From: Pseudo-nitzschia pungens
Taxonomy: Eukaryota; Bacillariophyta; Bacillariophyceae; Bacillariales; Bacillariaceae
Assembly: GCA_037355855.1 (NCBI GenBank)
Contig: CM074759.1
Coordinates: forward strand, 7,068,001 to 7,132,000
Reading direction: 5' to 3'
Length of the DNA stretch: 64,000 bases
Under the pieces are notes generated by a model, which was not told where the DNA came from, ran no database searches, and saw only the letters and a list, made by a program, of their open reading frames with translations. Each line of letters begins with the position of its first letter. Positions within the stretch are counted from its first letter, which is position 1. This document shows, one piece after another, positions 1 to 10,475 of the stretch. The position numbers and the translations under genes are program-made.

Positions 1-1529
1 TTCCACATTCTTGGTTATCGAAGTACTCACAACATCCTCATCATCGTAACTGATGCTCACAGTCTGCGTGAAGTTTTGAAACTCTGCTTTGAAGTCGACC
101 GTCACATTCAGCTTCGTATCCACAACCGAAAGATACTCTGCTCCATCTGTGGAGGTGTCAAAGTCCAGCTTTTTGGAAGATCGGGCGCCTGCAACAAATT
201 GGTAAATCGTTTGTACGACACGTGAGCAAACCATTCTCATAATCATAATATCATATTGTTATTCAGTATTTGTTCGTATCCACAAAATACTTACAAAGAG
301 CAACTTCTCCAGAACTGTCGGTTTTTGATGTGTAGGCAGCAGTGCTTTTCACATTCGTGATTGCGTATTCTGCAGCATCTATAGTACGTCGTCGGAAGAT
401 AAAGATGGAGAATTCATCATGTGAGAGACCAAACAGAAAAAAGTTAAATGTACAAAAGCAACAAAAACGGTGACTTACAAATCGTGGCGCCATTTCCTGT
501 TGAAACTGAAACTGTGTTTGCACTGTAAAGACTTGCGTCGAGGGCTGTGCCATTGATGCATGGTTCACCAGGTGGTACGTTGACAAAGAGCTCAGTTGCA
601 ACATTTGACAGGTCCAAGGCTTTGAAATAGGTTTTCATATTGAATGGTTCCAGAGTCAGGACTTCGGCTGTTTTGTCGTTCACTTTCGCACGCGCAACCT
701 TGTGTGTGCTGATTTGACAATCCCCACACCATTGTGAATCGGAAAACAATGGTGTTCCTCCAACCGGGCATCCCGAATCAAGAAACATATCAGTAACTAA
801 ATTATCTGTTTTGACCTTCAATGGCCAAGTAAGAAGACACTGATTGAAAGCGGATGCGCCCTTGAACATTTCTTGAATCCTAAACACTAAGGAAAGGTCC
901 CACGGATCGATGGGTTGGTTGAAAGAAGAAGCTCCATAAAACATAAAATCCATATACTCAACCTTTTGTGTGTTCCACGATCCAATGGGTTGGTTGAAAG
1001 AAGAAGCTCCCCGAAACATATTTCTCATATGAAAGACCTTTTGTGTGTTCCACGATCCAATGGGTTGGTTGAAAGCAGAAGCGCCATCAAACGCGAACAA
1101 CATATACAAAACATTTTGTGTGTTCCATGATCCAATGGGTTGGTTGAAGGATTCAGCCCCTTGGAACATAGATTCCATGTGTGTCACACTTGATGTGTCC
1201 CAGCAATGCAGTGGCTCGTTGAAAGTAGCCTGCCCACGAAAAGCTTGATACATATTATCTACTGCAGAAGTGTCCCAACAGTTGATAGGTAAGCTGTATG
1301 GGCAGGCGTTGGGGTTGTTAAGACAAGTAGAAATAAGGGCCTGAAACTCCGAATGATTTATCTCGGTAATCACAGGACGATCGCCAGGGCACTCGGCGGC
1401 ACATTGCTCAATTGTAGAAAGCTTTCGATTGATTTCTTGACCAATCTCCTTCGGAAGCTCAATCTCCTGCGACGCTTGGGCAAACCAGGCAATCCAAAGG
1501 AAAATGATGGAAGACAAGAAGAATCTCAT
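1..1529 (-). CDS. Secreted BspA-like leucine-rich repeat protein (DUF285 type), three exons visible, partial
   Basis: Predicted extracellular or cell-surface protein. It starts at an ATG whose complement is at 1527-1529, followed by a hydrophobic signal peptide of about 20 residues. Five to six repeats follow, of the form W-(D/N)-T-x-x-V-x-x-M-x-x-M-F-x-G-A-x-x-FNQPIG, the signature of BspA/DUF285 repeats that are abundant in diatoms. Exon 1 is 479-1529 and ends at a GTAAGT donor. Exon 2 is 295-378, 84 bp, after a TATAG acceptor. Exon 3 is 1-188 after a TTGTTGCAG acceptor and runs off the window. Intron phases agree across all three exons. Exon 3 encodes a beta-rich, Asp/Thr-rich segment, probably an extracellular domain. 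The repeat family is clear; the exon model is inferred from splice sites. The function (adhesion, cell-wall association) is not known. Confidence 0.8.
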
Positions 1530-2124
1530 CTTGGACGATGACAGACTTGGTGCGATGTCGAATACGGAAAGGCGAGTTGCAAATAAATCAGCAACTGGTG
1601 AGTGAGTACAAGGTCATGTCCATGAGTCAGCAATGAAATCCATTGTTTGTGAATTACAAAGTAAACAAAATAGAATAGTATCGCGGAAGTCGTTTGATGC
1701 CGTTTGAGACATCCAGGGGAGGAGCCTGATTGATACAAAAATCACGTCGTAGGTCAACGACTGGTCACTTGTGAAGGAAGAATACAGTCTTGATGTGGTA
1801 CAGCAGGCGGACAACTCGTCATTTCGAACGACTTACAATTGAGAGAAGTAAGTTTCTATTTGCACAACCTGTGAAAATGAAATTGTGTGTTGAAACAGTC
1901 TTCGAATCCAAGGGGGAAAAAAAGCGGAATTTTTGCGTGAAGAGCTGGTTTAGGTATCGGAAAGTCTTGATCTCGCTTAGCAAAAAATACAGACGGTACT
2001 AACTTACTAGACAAACGATAGTGATGATAAAAAATACATACCAGTAAGGATGGGGAAAGTCTTGTTTTGTAAGTAAGGCTTACTCGTACGTGAGGTACAA
2101 TTTTTTTTGATAATACAACGCCAA

Positions 2125-2575
2125 CAATTACACGAGCTACTTTCAATCCAATGATAAAATAATGTTGAGCTTTTGCTTAAGGATCGGGAAAGTCCTTTTG
2201 TCAAAGCCCGTACGTATCGACATACGTCAGGTTCCAAAGATTGTGAGAAAAAGAAAGCAGAATTACACGAGCTACTTTCGGTTGAATGATAAAAAAATAT
2301 TGAGCCTCGGCTTCAAAAGACTTTGTTGTAACCTTAAGTAAGTTACCCGTAATTACGGTACGTGCGTGAGGTTCCAAAATTTATGATTAAAAAAGCAGAA
2401 CTACACGATCTACTTTCAGTCAACTGATAAAATAATGTTTAACTTTGGTCCAAAATATTAGTAGTACCGGTACAATGAAAAAAGCAGAATTACACGAGCT
2501 CCATTCAGTCTAATGATTAAAAAAATAATTATATTGAGCTTTGGCTTAAGGATCGGGAAAGTCTTGTCGTAAATG
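2125..2575 (+). repeat. Dispersed repeat family, four tandem-like diverged copies
   Basis: Copies near 2129, 2260, 2396 and 2488 share the order AATTACACGAGCTACTTTC, then AATGATAAAA, then TTGAGC(T)TT.GCTTAAGG, then ATCGGGAAAGTC. The copies are 90-140 bp apart with indels between them. The same modules recur at 3300-3480, 3885-3945 and 5938-6010, so this is a dispersed family and not a simple tandem array. Confidence 0.75.
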
Positions 2576-2577
2576 CC

Positions 2578-3274
2578 CGTACCCGTGAAAAACTAAAATG
2601 AATCACGTCGGAGTGACAGATTGTTGCCTCACTATCTGACCAAATACCTCCTCCCAGTAATGGAAACCTCCTCAACGAAAGTTACAACCTATTCGTAAAC
2701 ACTATAAACCGACTGTTTGCAACAACTCCTGTTGAAATCAGTGACTTACATCCATAGCTTTGGCCCCCTGTAGTTAGTGGTTTTTTCAAAAAATGGCCAA
2801 AAATTGATCCATCATGGTAAATGTAGACACTGGTACATTTTCTACACGGGACCATACGATCGAGTGACAGCATCTACATTTTCTACACGCCGAGTGACAG
2901 CATGTTGAACAAAAAACTGAATTCGAAACGAAACGAAAAAAATGAGTTCTGTTTTTTGCTATGCGCGCATATCATGTTCTTTTTACTGCGCGCAAGCTGG
3001 AAAACCTGGAAAACCATGCCGGCTCGATGCTGTCACTCAAAAACACACAATTTTTGGCCCAATTTCTGTATTCTGGAGCTTACTAAGGGAAGAATAAGCA
3101 AGATTGTTTAAAAGTAAATATAGAGCATTGTAGAGTAGAGTGTTAGCTAACAGACGATGTCTTTACTTTGAACAGAGGTGGTGTATGCAAGGAGATATTC
3201 CAAAAAGCAAAGATGCTGTCACTCGACGTGATTCATTATGGTAAACGTGATTCATTTTAGTTTTTGACGGGTAC
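2578..3274. repeat. Inverted repeat pair of about 45 bp flanking about 600 bp
   Basis: The segment 2578-2619 (containing AAACTAAAATGAATCACGTC) reappears reverse-complemented at 3218-3274, where it carries a short internal duplication. The motif GAGTGACAGCAT also occurs between the arms near 2860 and 2892. This looks like a small foldback or MITE-like element; no coding content is visible. Confidence 0.5.
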
Positions 3275-3299
3275 GTACGTGAGGTTCCAATGAATATGA

Positions 3300-3480
3300 A
3301 AAAACAAAAAGAATTACACTACGGTATTCATACCTGATCAAGATCTTTTGATAAAATAATATTGAGCTTTGGCTTTAAAAGTCTTGCTGTAAGTAAAATT
3401 ACACGTGAGTTTCCAAAAATTATGATTTAGGACAAAGCAAAATTACACGAGCTACTTTTGGTCTCATGATAAAATGCAGT
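3300..3480 (+). repeat. Two diverged copies of the dispersed repeat
   Basis: The AGAATTACAC, GATAAAATAATATTGAGCTT and ACACGAGCTACTTTTGGTCT modules recur here in the same order as at 2125-2575, with more substitutions. Confidence 0.55.
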
Positions 3481-3884
3481 ACTGTAAGGCTTATTGAGTC
3501 ATTCCCGAAAACACAACTTGCATTAAATAAAGGTTGATAGGCAGGACGTACGAGTAAGGCCTTACGGTACCGGTATTTTTTTACAATTAATTTTTTCCTT
3601 TGTACAGTACCGGTACATATACATGTACGAGAATCCATGTCAAATACTTATGCGTTTTTTGCTTTGATTCCTGAAAACATTAGTACTGTCTTTTTTGTAA
3701 GTGTACCGGATAAATGTACGAGAATCCATGTCAAATACTGTATGCGTTTTTTGCTTGGATTCCTGAAAACATACCGTCTTTTCATCATTATTATTACGAT
3801 TTATGGATCAGTCGATTGCATTCCATTGTGAAAAATAGCATTGCGATACAAATAGGTCCTAATCTTAGTCACGTCTTTTTTATA

Positions 3885-3945
3885 TCCATGGATGATAAAA
3901 TAATGTTGAGCTTTTGCTTAAGGATCGGGAAAGTCCTTTTGAAAA
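3885..3945 (+). repeat. Copy of the dispersed repeat (3' part)
   Basis: GATAAAATAATGTTGAGC followed by TTTTGCTTAAGGATCGGGAA matches the copy near 2150-2195 almost exactly, indicating a recent duplication. Confidence 0.65.
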
Positions 3946-4419
3946 TAATTGATAAAAATGATTTATTTTATAGTCTCGAACAATGTCGTATCTCTGGGCC
4001 CTCCGGAATTAAATACTACGTAATTCCTAACAGCTGTCCCCCCTCCAGTTTTAATCAGATTAAAAAGGAAGTTTCTGTCGATTCAACGTAAACTCAGAAA
4101 ATTCTCTAGTACAAATTTCTACGTAGTTTACTGTAGGATCAAACCAAATCAATCGTGCTCTGTTTTGACACTCTGCTCGCACCTCTGATTTTGTCATTCT
4201 TTTTGTTGACAGCTTCTTCTTTCGACCCGGACCATGGTGGTTGCCCAAATCCTGTTGCAACACACCCTTTGAGCCCATTATTCTTGTCCAGAGCAACCCT
4301 TGTATTGAGAGTGCGTTTGAGCCCTTTTTTTTGCTAGAAAATTGAGCTCGGAAAGCAAAAATACCTTCCCCTTCTTTTTTCGACCACGAGACGAGAATTC
4401 TTCGTCCGACAATTCCACC

Positions 4420-5967
4420 ATGGCCGAGGTCAATCCGAATTCCGGTGTTAGGAGTCTGAAGCAACAGATCGAATGCCAACTGAATCACACCAGTGAAGTG
4501 GACGAAAAAACCATGCAAATTGCAGTGAAAAAGCTTGCGAATAACAAGAAATTTTTGGGGACCAAAAGCGAGAAATTAGCGATGATCAAGAAGATTGGTG
4601 ATGAGTTGGTAATTGGATTCTTGAAACAGAAGAATAGAAAGAGAGCTGCTGATGACATCAAATTACTCACTAAACTACATCTCTTGCACAGAGCTAAGAC
4701 AGCGAAAGAGGACGTCGCATTGGTTGTTTTCTACATTGCAGAAATTCTGTACGAGTCTGAAGTCAGGGTAGGAGGGAGCAAAGAGATTGGTGATCTTGTC
4801 AACCCCTTCAGAGACGCTTATACTGCAGTAATGTGTGAGGCGCGCGAGCATATTGAAGCAAACAACAAGAATAACCTGGTTAGACAGTCTCCAGAAGAGG
4901 TGAATCGACTCTTCCTACAAGGGGGAGGGAAACTTCCTGATGATCCGGCACTTCGAACATGCCCCTTCTGCCGTCATTCCTATGTGGACGAACCTTCTAC
5001 GAACACAGCTGTATTTGATAGAAATAGAGCATTGGCAGCTGATTTTGAGGCCAAAATGCGCGAATACAAGAGCAACAATGGATACTATACCAATGGTGTT
5101 GGAGAGATAAGCAAGCGGACTCCACCAAAGCCACAATTCAAGCATGAAGTGCTCCAGTGCCATTGCCATCAGATCACATGCGTTGATGCTGCTGGGAATG
5201 GATCTTGTGGGGATTGCAACGCGAATGGTTCAAAGCTGGATAGCAAAAACAAATGCAAGTGCCCGGTCTGTTCTTGTGATTGTCGATTTGCCTACAAAAA
5301 AACTGCTGTAAATATCATTTCCATCAACAAGGGACTAGCATCGATTGCTGAGAAGGAAAACATCGACACTGGCAATGCTGCTGCCGGGAAAGCAATCGCG
5401 TCCATCTTTGCAGCGTCTGCATTTGAAGCGCACGCTGCTCAAACTGCAGCGATCCATGCACGAAATGGTAAAACTGACGATAGTGACGCCTTTCATACCG
5501 AAAATTTGTATTTCCAGGGGGCAAGCAGAAGGTTGATGGTGGATCCTTCTATCAACTTGTCTTCCTTGAGAGAGTATGCCGGGACTGCTGCCAGCATTCG
5601 ACTTCCAAATGGAGCTGTTTATGATACTCGTCTGCTTGGCAAAGAGAATGGAGGATTTCGAGAGAGGAACAACCGGCTTGAAAAGAAACCTGCTGTAGCC
5701 TCATCAAATGGGCATGGTTCTTCTCTGATGGGACCCCCAGTGCCAAGAAACGCCACTTCGACAGTTGCAACAATCAGTCCGATCCCACCAGCGAAAGCAA
5801 CAGCGACAGCTTTGGCAACTCCTCCCGCGATGCTGCCAACTCTTGGTCCTTTCAATCCACCCCCCAAGAAATTACAGCATAGAGTTCCCATTTCTGCAAG
5901 TATGAAGACTTTTCTTTCTGTTGAATCGGCAGTGAGTAGAAGAATTACACGAGCTACTTTCGGTTGA
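4420..5967 (+). CDS. Cysteine-rich protein of unknown function, 515 aa
   Basis: The start chosen is the ATG at 4420, in a strong CCACCATGG context. Upstream in-frame sequence to 4342 is open but begins only with TTG. The N-terminal 150 residues are helical and lysine-rich. A Cys/His cluster spans residues about 181-288: CPFC at 181-184 with a following His, then CHCH, CGDC and a C-x-CPVC-x-C-x-C run ending near 288. This looks like a zinc-binding module. From memory, a similar CPFC...CPVC arrangement recurs in unannotated diatom proteins, but I could not verify this. The C-terminus is low-complexity Ala/Pro/Ser. Residues 361-367 read ENLYFQG, identical to the tobacco etch virus protease recognition heptapeptide. 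The last 30 bases of the ORF lie inside a dispersed repeat, so the true 3' end may differ; a possible donor (GTGAGT) is at about 5932. The function is unknown. Confidence 0.6.
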   Translation: MAEVNPNSGVRSLKQQIECQLNHTSEVDEKTMQIAVKKLANNKKFLGTKSEKLAMIKKIGDELVIGFLKQKNRKRAADDIKLLTKLHLLHRAKTAKEDVALVVFYIAEILYESEVRVGGSKEIGDLVNPFRDAYTAVMCEAREHIEANNKNNLVRQSPEEVNRLFLQGGGKLPDDPALRTCPFCRHSYVDEPSTNTAVFDRNRALAADFEAKMREYKSNNGYYTNGVGEISKRTPPKPQFKHEVLQCHCHQITCVDAAGNGSCGDCNANGSKLDSKNKCKCPVCSCDCRFAYKKTAVNIISINKGLASIAEKENIDTGNAAAGKAIASIFAASAFEAHAAQTAAIHARNGKTDDSDAFHTENLYFQGASRRLMVDPSINLSSLREYAGTAASIRLPNGAVYDTRLLGKENGGFRERNNRLEKKPAVASSNGHGSSLMGPPVPRNATSTVATISPIPPAKATATALATPPAMLPTLGPFNPPPKKLQHRVPISASMKTFLSVESAVSRRITRATFG

Positions 5968-6010
5968 ATGATAAAAAATAATGTTGAGCGTTCGCTTAAG
6001 GATCGGCGTC
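5938..6010 (+). repeat. Copy of the dispersed repeat overlapping the end of a gene
   Basis: AGAATTACACGAGCTACTTT, then GGTTGAATGATAAAAAATAA, then GCTTAAGGATCGG match the family at 2125-2575. The stop codon of the preceding gene lies within the repeat, suggesting that insertion changed the gene's 3' end. Confidence 0.7.
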
Positions 6011-7377
6011 CGAAAACTGTCGTTCAAGCCTCCCGTGGAAATTACACCACTTTCGATCCCCAATTTTAAATTCTCATCAATGTATTTTTTATAGAGTTTA
6101 TGTGTTAATGAGTGCTTTAAAGTGTAGCCACGGTACAGAAATGAAAGGTCGGCAAAAAGCACTCATTACTTGTAACACAAAAAAAAAAGAAGCTGTAAAG
6201 TGAATCAAAAAATACAGTCCCCTTCGTTGTCGTATCTCCCAAAACTACGACACACAAGAAACAATCTATTTATGTATTAAGAAACAAACACTGTTTCTAC
6301 AACCTCAAGGTTCTCTATGACCCAATGACCTATGTCCCTATGTCCACGATTACAAATGACCATTCAAAAGATCTCTTATGTCCGTTCGTCTTATCATCAT
6401 AGACATTAACACGACGTTGTACGAGAGACATTCATCCTTTAGCAAATTTAATTTTATTATTATAATTTTCATTTTCAAGATTATCAAAAGCTTTATTTTT
6501 ATCTCGGTCGTTCTCTTGGTTTCCAGAGATACGACACTGTAATTACAGTCGTTATCAAGCGACCACCATCATCGTCAATTCTTTGAATTGATTATTCTTC
6601 TTAACCCAAGTTTATTTCATCCGGTACTTCACCACGTACCATACGTACCGTACCATACGAGTACCTTCAAGATTATTATATTTACCAAAAACCTTTCGTG
6701 TGTCCGATACATGGCTCCTGTGTCAGATACATGCGCGTGCGCGCTTTATAAAAGCAGTAATCAATAACCTTACTTATTGATACTCCTACAATTAATAAGT
6801 ACACTTATTGATTACTGTATCAGCGTATAATTTGTACTAGGGACTTCTTATTTCGTACGAAGCAGTGTTTTGATAAGAGACAAGAAGAAGAACCAAGGGC
6901 ATGCGCGAGTTCAAAGTTACTAGGACACACAAGAAACAAACTATTCACTACAAACAAACACTGTTTCTACAACTCTACGGGGGGGGGCAAACAGCAACAA
7001 AAAGAACAAACACATAAATTTCAACGCCGAAACGCCGAAAGACGAACACACAGCAACAAAAAGAACAAACACATAAATTTCGATTCGAACGAAGACGACA
7101 AACACACACAACACCACCACAACATCAACAACAACCACAACAAGTACAGCAGCTAAAAACACCCATTGCCCTCAACAAAACACTCCCCTTTGTCTCCAGC
7201 AAGCAAACATCCAACAAACAAGAAGGAAACAAGCAAACGCCAAAACAAGCAAACGCCGCACCAACGCAGAAACGCCCAAACAACACCAAAACACAACGAC
7301 GAACAACACGAAAACACAACGACGAAACAAAACGCCAAAACAAGACGCCAAAACACCGAAACAGGAAATCTCCAGCA
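5968..7377. other. Non-coding region upstream of the Crypton recombinase
   Basis: No gene is seen. The region contains a direct repeat of about 55 bp (near 6250-6300 and 6926-6975, sharing ACACACAAGAAACAA and AAACACTGTTTCTACAAC). It also has a TATA-like TTTATAAAAG at 6745-6754 about 620 bp before the recombinase ATG, a G8 run near 6979, and an AAC/ACA-rich leader from 7000 to 7377. The leader is probably the 5' untranslated part of the Crypton. Confidence 0.5.
6270..6290 (+). repeat. Left arm of a 21-bp inverted repeat flanking the Crypton
   Basis: Perfectly complementary to 9909-9929 on the far side of the recombinase gene. Confidence 0.75.
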
Positions 7378-9654
7378 ATGTCTTACACAAGTGGTTTATT
7401 TGCCCAAGCAGCAAGGCAGGTCCAACAGGATGACATCGATGGTGTTCCAGAGAATACAAGACTTGCCTATGCGAGGAAACAAGCAGAATTCAAAGAGTAC
7501 TGTAGAACTGTATTTGCTTTCCTGGATTATCCCGAAACAGTAACAGAGGAAAAGGTGTTTGGCTTTGTTTTCTACCACGCATATCGTGCAAGGAGAAGAA
7601 GAGGCCGCAAGAAGAAGACCGACGCAGTACAACCAATCTTCGACGTCGACGATTTCAACGCCGTCATGGACAAGTACAACAGCAACAGCAACGAGGATAA
7701 AGAGGCCAAACTCTACCATTTAAGCGCCGAAGATCCTGTAGGACTCGACGTAGTGAATCACAGCTTATGTGCGTGTCTCAGATTGTTGAAACGCCAGCAA
7801 AGTCAAAACGCCAATAATCTTACGTCGGAACAGGTTCGATCGGATAGAGTTAATCAGTTGATTAAGGTCGTGAGTGAAAGGAAAAAAAAAGTCAAAAAGG
7901 CGCGATACGATGAAAAGATAGACCACATGCTGTCACCGTACATGAACGTTCAGAACATCGACCGCATCGAAGATTTCTTGTTTGCAAAGAATCGCAACAG
8001 AGACTATTACCACATTGCTGCGTTGAGAGATCGATACTGTTTCCTTATGACGCATGGTGGCGTGTTGCGAGGCGAGTCCTTATTCAAATGCGAACTGTCT
8101 GACCTCTGCAATATCCTTAAACTTGACGAAGGCGTCCATCCCTGCCAAATCTTGATCATGCAAATCGCCACGGGGAAAACAAACGGTAACAAAACATTGT
8201 ACGGGCGAGTGATAAGGAACAAAAACGTTGCCATGTGTCCAGTCGGCGCGTTGGGCTTCTACTTGATGGCACGGTTCCATTTGACGGGGGAGCTTTCGGT
8301 GTATGACTTTGGAGTGAACGAATCCTGGTTTGACGTCAAATTACTCACCGACTGTACCAAACCGATGAGCACAAAATCGATCACGGATCAAGCGTACGCA
8401 AAAACAATGAAGAACGCATGCAATACCTTGCAAATCGCGTCCAAGCATTTCGTCCACTTCGGTCGTGGCACAGGTGCGGTTGATTTAGAGTTGAAAGAGG
8501 TTGATCCACAGTACATTAAGATGCTCGGAAATTGGAATCTTAATGTACGAGAGGATCGATATTCCGCTAAACTACCGTTGAAGGCGATGCGAGCGATGGC
8601 TGGACATTCGCAAGACAGAGGTGGTTTCTACTTGCCACGAAATACGCTGGACCCACCGCAAGAGCTTCGAGATCAAGTTTTTCCATTCCTCGAGAACGCA
8701 ATCAAGACAGTCGATGGGAAACCGGAGCGAACAACAGCCAGAGCATTCTTCGACCTTCTACTCAATTTACAGTGTGTCGTGCTGCAGGATGCTGCCATGT
8801 TACTCCACAAGGGTAGGAATCATAAGATCTTCTCCTTGCCCGTTTTCAGAACGCAGTTGTTCAAGGATTATCAAGATGCACTCGTGGCCAAGGTGATGGT
8901 CGTTGAAACAAGAGCTGGTTCGCAAACTATGTCAATCGAACGCAGTATGGATGTTGCTCTTCCAGGATTTCGTGACCGGTTGCACAATATTCATTCTGAA
9001 ATCTGTAATTTGTCAAGGGACTATCAACGAGGCTTTCAACGTTTAGAGCTTTCAGTTACTGAATTCAGAGATCAGCAGGATACGAGGACCAATGATATCA
9101 TCGATTTTATGCAGCACGTGTTTAGGCACCCACTCATACAACAAGTCGCAGCACCAACAGCAACAGCAGCAGCAGCAGGTGACGCGGCAGGTAATGGAAC
9201 CCTCATCGTCGAAAGAAGAAAAACATTGTTTCGAAAACATACGTCAGTTTCGTCGATGTGGAACGAGTGGTTTGGGCTTGGCGAGTTCAAAGACAATGAC
9301 TTCCCTGGTGGGATTGAAGAGCTTGAGAAGAACACCCGCAATAAATGGCGAAAGCATTACAACGCTGCTGACCAGAAGCAGTTCTCACGACTAAAACATA
9401 TAATGGAGTTTGTGAAGGGCAGAGTTGCTGCGGGGGAATCATTGGAGGCAGTCCTGAAAGAAGGCGATGAGTTCATGGCAACCAAGAAGAAGACGCTTTC
9501 AACACTCCACAAACACCTCGTAAAGGCTAAGTCGTTTAGTCCACAGACGACAGGGGCGGCAAGGAATTCAACTGCAGCAAGACCACGACAACAGCAGCAG
9601 CGCGCACCACGACCGGTGCACAACAACAACAACCAAATTCTTGCAACACTTTAA
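7378..9654 (+). CDS. Crypton tyrosine recombinase with GCR1_C-like DNA-binding domain, 758 aa
   Basis: Catalyses the site-specific strand exchange that moves Crypton elements. The ATG at 7378 follows an AC-rich leader. Catalytic residues of the tyrosine-recombinase fold can be placed. The first Arg is R231 in HGGVLRGES, and the HxxR box is H360-F-G-R363 (VHFGRGTGA). The nucleophile is Y395 in EDRYSAKLP, and the intervening GKTNGNK probably supplies the catalytic Lys. The N-terminal part (about 1-100) has the arm/SAM-like arrangement with a basic RARRRRGRKKK patch. Residues about 622-680 (MWNEWF to RNKWRKHY and beyond) resemble the GCR1_C domain that accompanies Crypton recombinases. The C-terminus is Gln/Pro/Asn-rich. 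All catalytic positions are intact and there are no internal stops, so the element may be active or recently active. Confidence 0.85.
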   Translation: MSYTSGLFAQAARQVQQDDIDGVPENTRLAYARKQAEFKEYCRTVFAFLDYPETVTEEKVFGFVFYHAYRARRRRGRKKKTDAVQPIFDVDDFNAVMDKYNSNSNEDKEAKLYHLSAEDPVGLDVVNHSLCACLRLLKRQQSQNANNLTSEQVRSDRVNQLIKVVSERKKKVKKARYDEKIDHMLSPYMNVQNIDRIEDFLFAKNRNRDYYHIAALRDRYCFLMTHGGVLRGESLFKCELSDLCNILKLDEGVHPCQILIMQIATGKTNGNKTLYGRVIRNKNVAMCPVGALGFYLMARFHLTGELSVYDFGVNESWFDVKLLTDCTKPMSTKSITDQAYAKTMKNACNTLQIASKHFVHFGRGTGAVDLELKEVDPQYIKMLGNWNLNVREDRYSAKLPLKAMRAMAGHSQDRGGFYLPRNTLDPPQELRDQVFPFLENAIKTVDGKPERTTARAFFDLLLNLQCVVLQDAAMLLHKGRNHKIFSLPVFRTQLFKDYQDALVAKVMVVETRAGSQTMSIERSMDVALPGFRDRLHNIHSEICNLSRDYQRGFQRLELSVTEFRDQQDTRTNDIIDFMQHVFRHPLIQQVAAPTATAAAAGDAAGNGTLIVERRKTLFRKHTSVSSMWNEWFGLGEFKDNDFPGGIEELEKNTRNKWRKHYNAADQKQFSRLKHIMEFVKGRVAAGESLEAVLKEGDEFMATKKKTLSTLHKHLVKAKSFSPQTTGAARNSTAARPRQQQQRAPRPVHNNNNQILATL

Positions 9655-9908
9655 CGTACAGCAAACAATTACACATAGTCGATGATGATTTGTTACATAT
9701 TTCTTTGTAGTAGTATCAGTGGTTTCCTCCATTTTGTTGTTCTTTTTGTTGTTTCGTTCGTTTCCCTTGGCGCCCGGTCGTTGTTGTCTCACACCCCGGG
9801 CGTTGCGGCGTTGCGGCGTTTTGGCGTTTCGGCGTTTCAAATCGAAATTATGTGTTTCTTTTTAAACATTGGTTGTTTCTCACTACATAAGGACTCTACA
9901 TAAGGAGT

Positions 9909-9929
9909 TGTTTGTTTCTTAATACATAA
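9909..9929 (-). repeat. Right arm of the 21-bp inverted repeat flanking the Crypton
   Basis: Reverse complement of 6270-6290. A second partial copy of the ACATAAGGACT motif lies just upstream. Confidence 0.75.
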
Positions 9930-10294
9930 GGACTTTGTTTCTGTGTCAGAAAGTTTGTTTCTTTGAAAGTATTCTTCTCATAAGCACCTCGAGGGCGTGC
10001 GATCGCGCGAATTGTGGTTGAATTTGATTGGTTGATAATTAGTCTGAGGCACTTACAATAGTGTGTCAGAGAAAAGGACCCATTATGTTTTTACTGCGTG
10101 CAAATCGTTAACAGAGGTGTCAGATACTGTTTAGATATACCAATAATAATCTCTTATTATTTTTCTACGTTACACCAAACGCGTACCTTCATACGTTACA
10201 ATCAATACGTACCTTCTCACACGAAGATTATTTTCTACGTTATATCAACACGTACCCTTCATACGTTACACCAATACGTACCTACCACTGCGCG

Positions 10295-10322
10295 TATATA
10301 AAATTATTTCGCGCATATAAAA
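10295..10322 (+). promoter_or_regulatory. Candidate TATA elements upstream of the gag-like ORF
   Basis: CGCGTATATAAAA at about 10291-10303 and CGCATATAAAAA at about 10312-10323 are two TATA-box-like motifs about 160-180 bp upstream of the next ORF. This is motif evidence only. Confidence 0.3.
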
Positions 10323-10475
10323 AACAAAAACTATTTCGCGCATAAAAACTATTTCGCGCATAGTCAGCGGCTAACTACCAAGACCACCCAAGTACACCTC
10401 CAAGTACATACCAAGTACCTTCCAAGTACCTTCCCAAATACTTACCAAGTTCCTGTATCCAAGAAACTCCCTACC

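Larger units (their letters stand above)
1530..4419. other. Gene-free stretch with dispersed repeats
   Basis: No convincing gene is present: open frames are short and not protein-like. The stretch holds several diverged copies of a repeat (see 2125-2575, 3300-3480, 3885-3945), a short inverted repeat (2578-2619 against 3218-3274), and many TACGGTACC-like motifs. It is probably decayed transposon sequence. Confidence 0.6.
6241..9960 (+). mobile_element. Crypton-type DNA transposon (tyrosine recombinase element), boundaries approximate
   Basis: The single intact ORF is a Crypton recombinase (7378-9654). A 21-bp perfect inverted repeat, containing TGTATTAAGAAACAAACA, occurs at 6270-6290 and, reverse-complemented, at 9909-9929. 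A second weaker inverted similarity (AACGCCGAAACGCCGAAA near 7021 against CGGCGTTTTGGCGTTTCGGC near 9815) lies inside the first. Known Cryptons mostly lack long terminal inverted repeats, so the limits given are an inference from these repeats. Confidence 0.6.
9655..10475. other. Crypton 3' flank and AT-rich spacer
   Basis: No gene is seen. It holds the right inverted-repeat arm (9909-9929), further TACATAAGGACT repeats, several GTACCTTC/ACGTTACA motifs, repeated TTTCGCGCAT units (about 10305-10360), and an AAGTAC(C/A)TTCC short tandem repeat at 10390-10452. Confidence 0.5.

Noticed and set aside
915..1248. Small + strand ORFs over the leucine-rich repeat gene
   Set aside because: Repeat-derived shadows of the minus-strand repeats.
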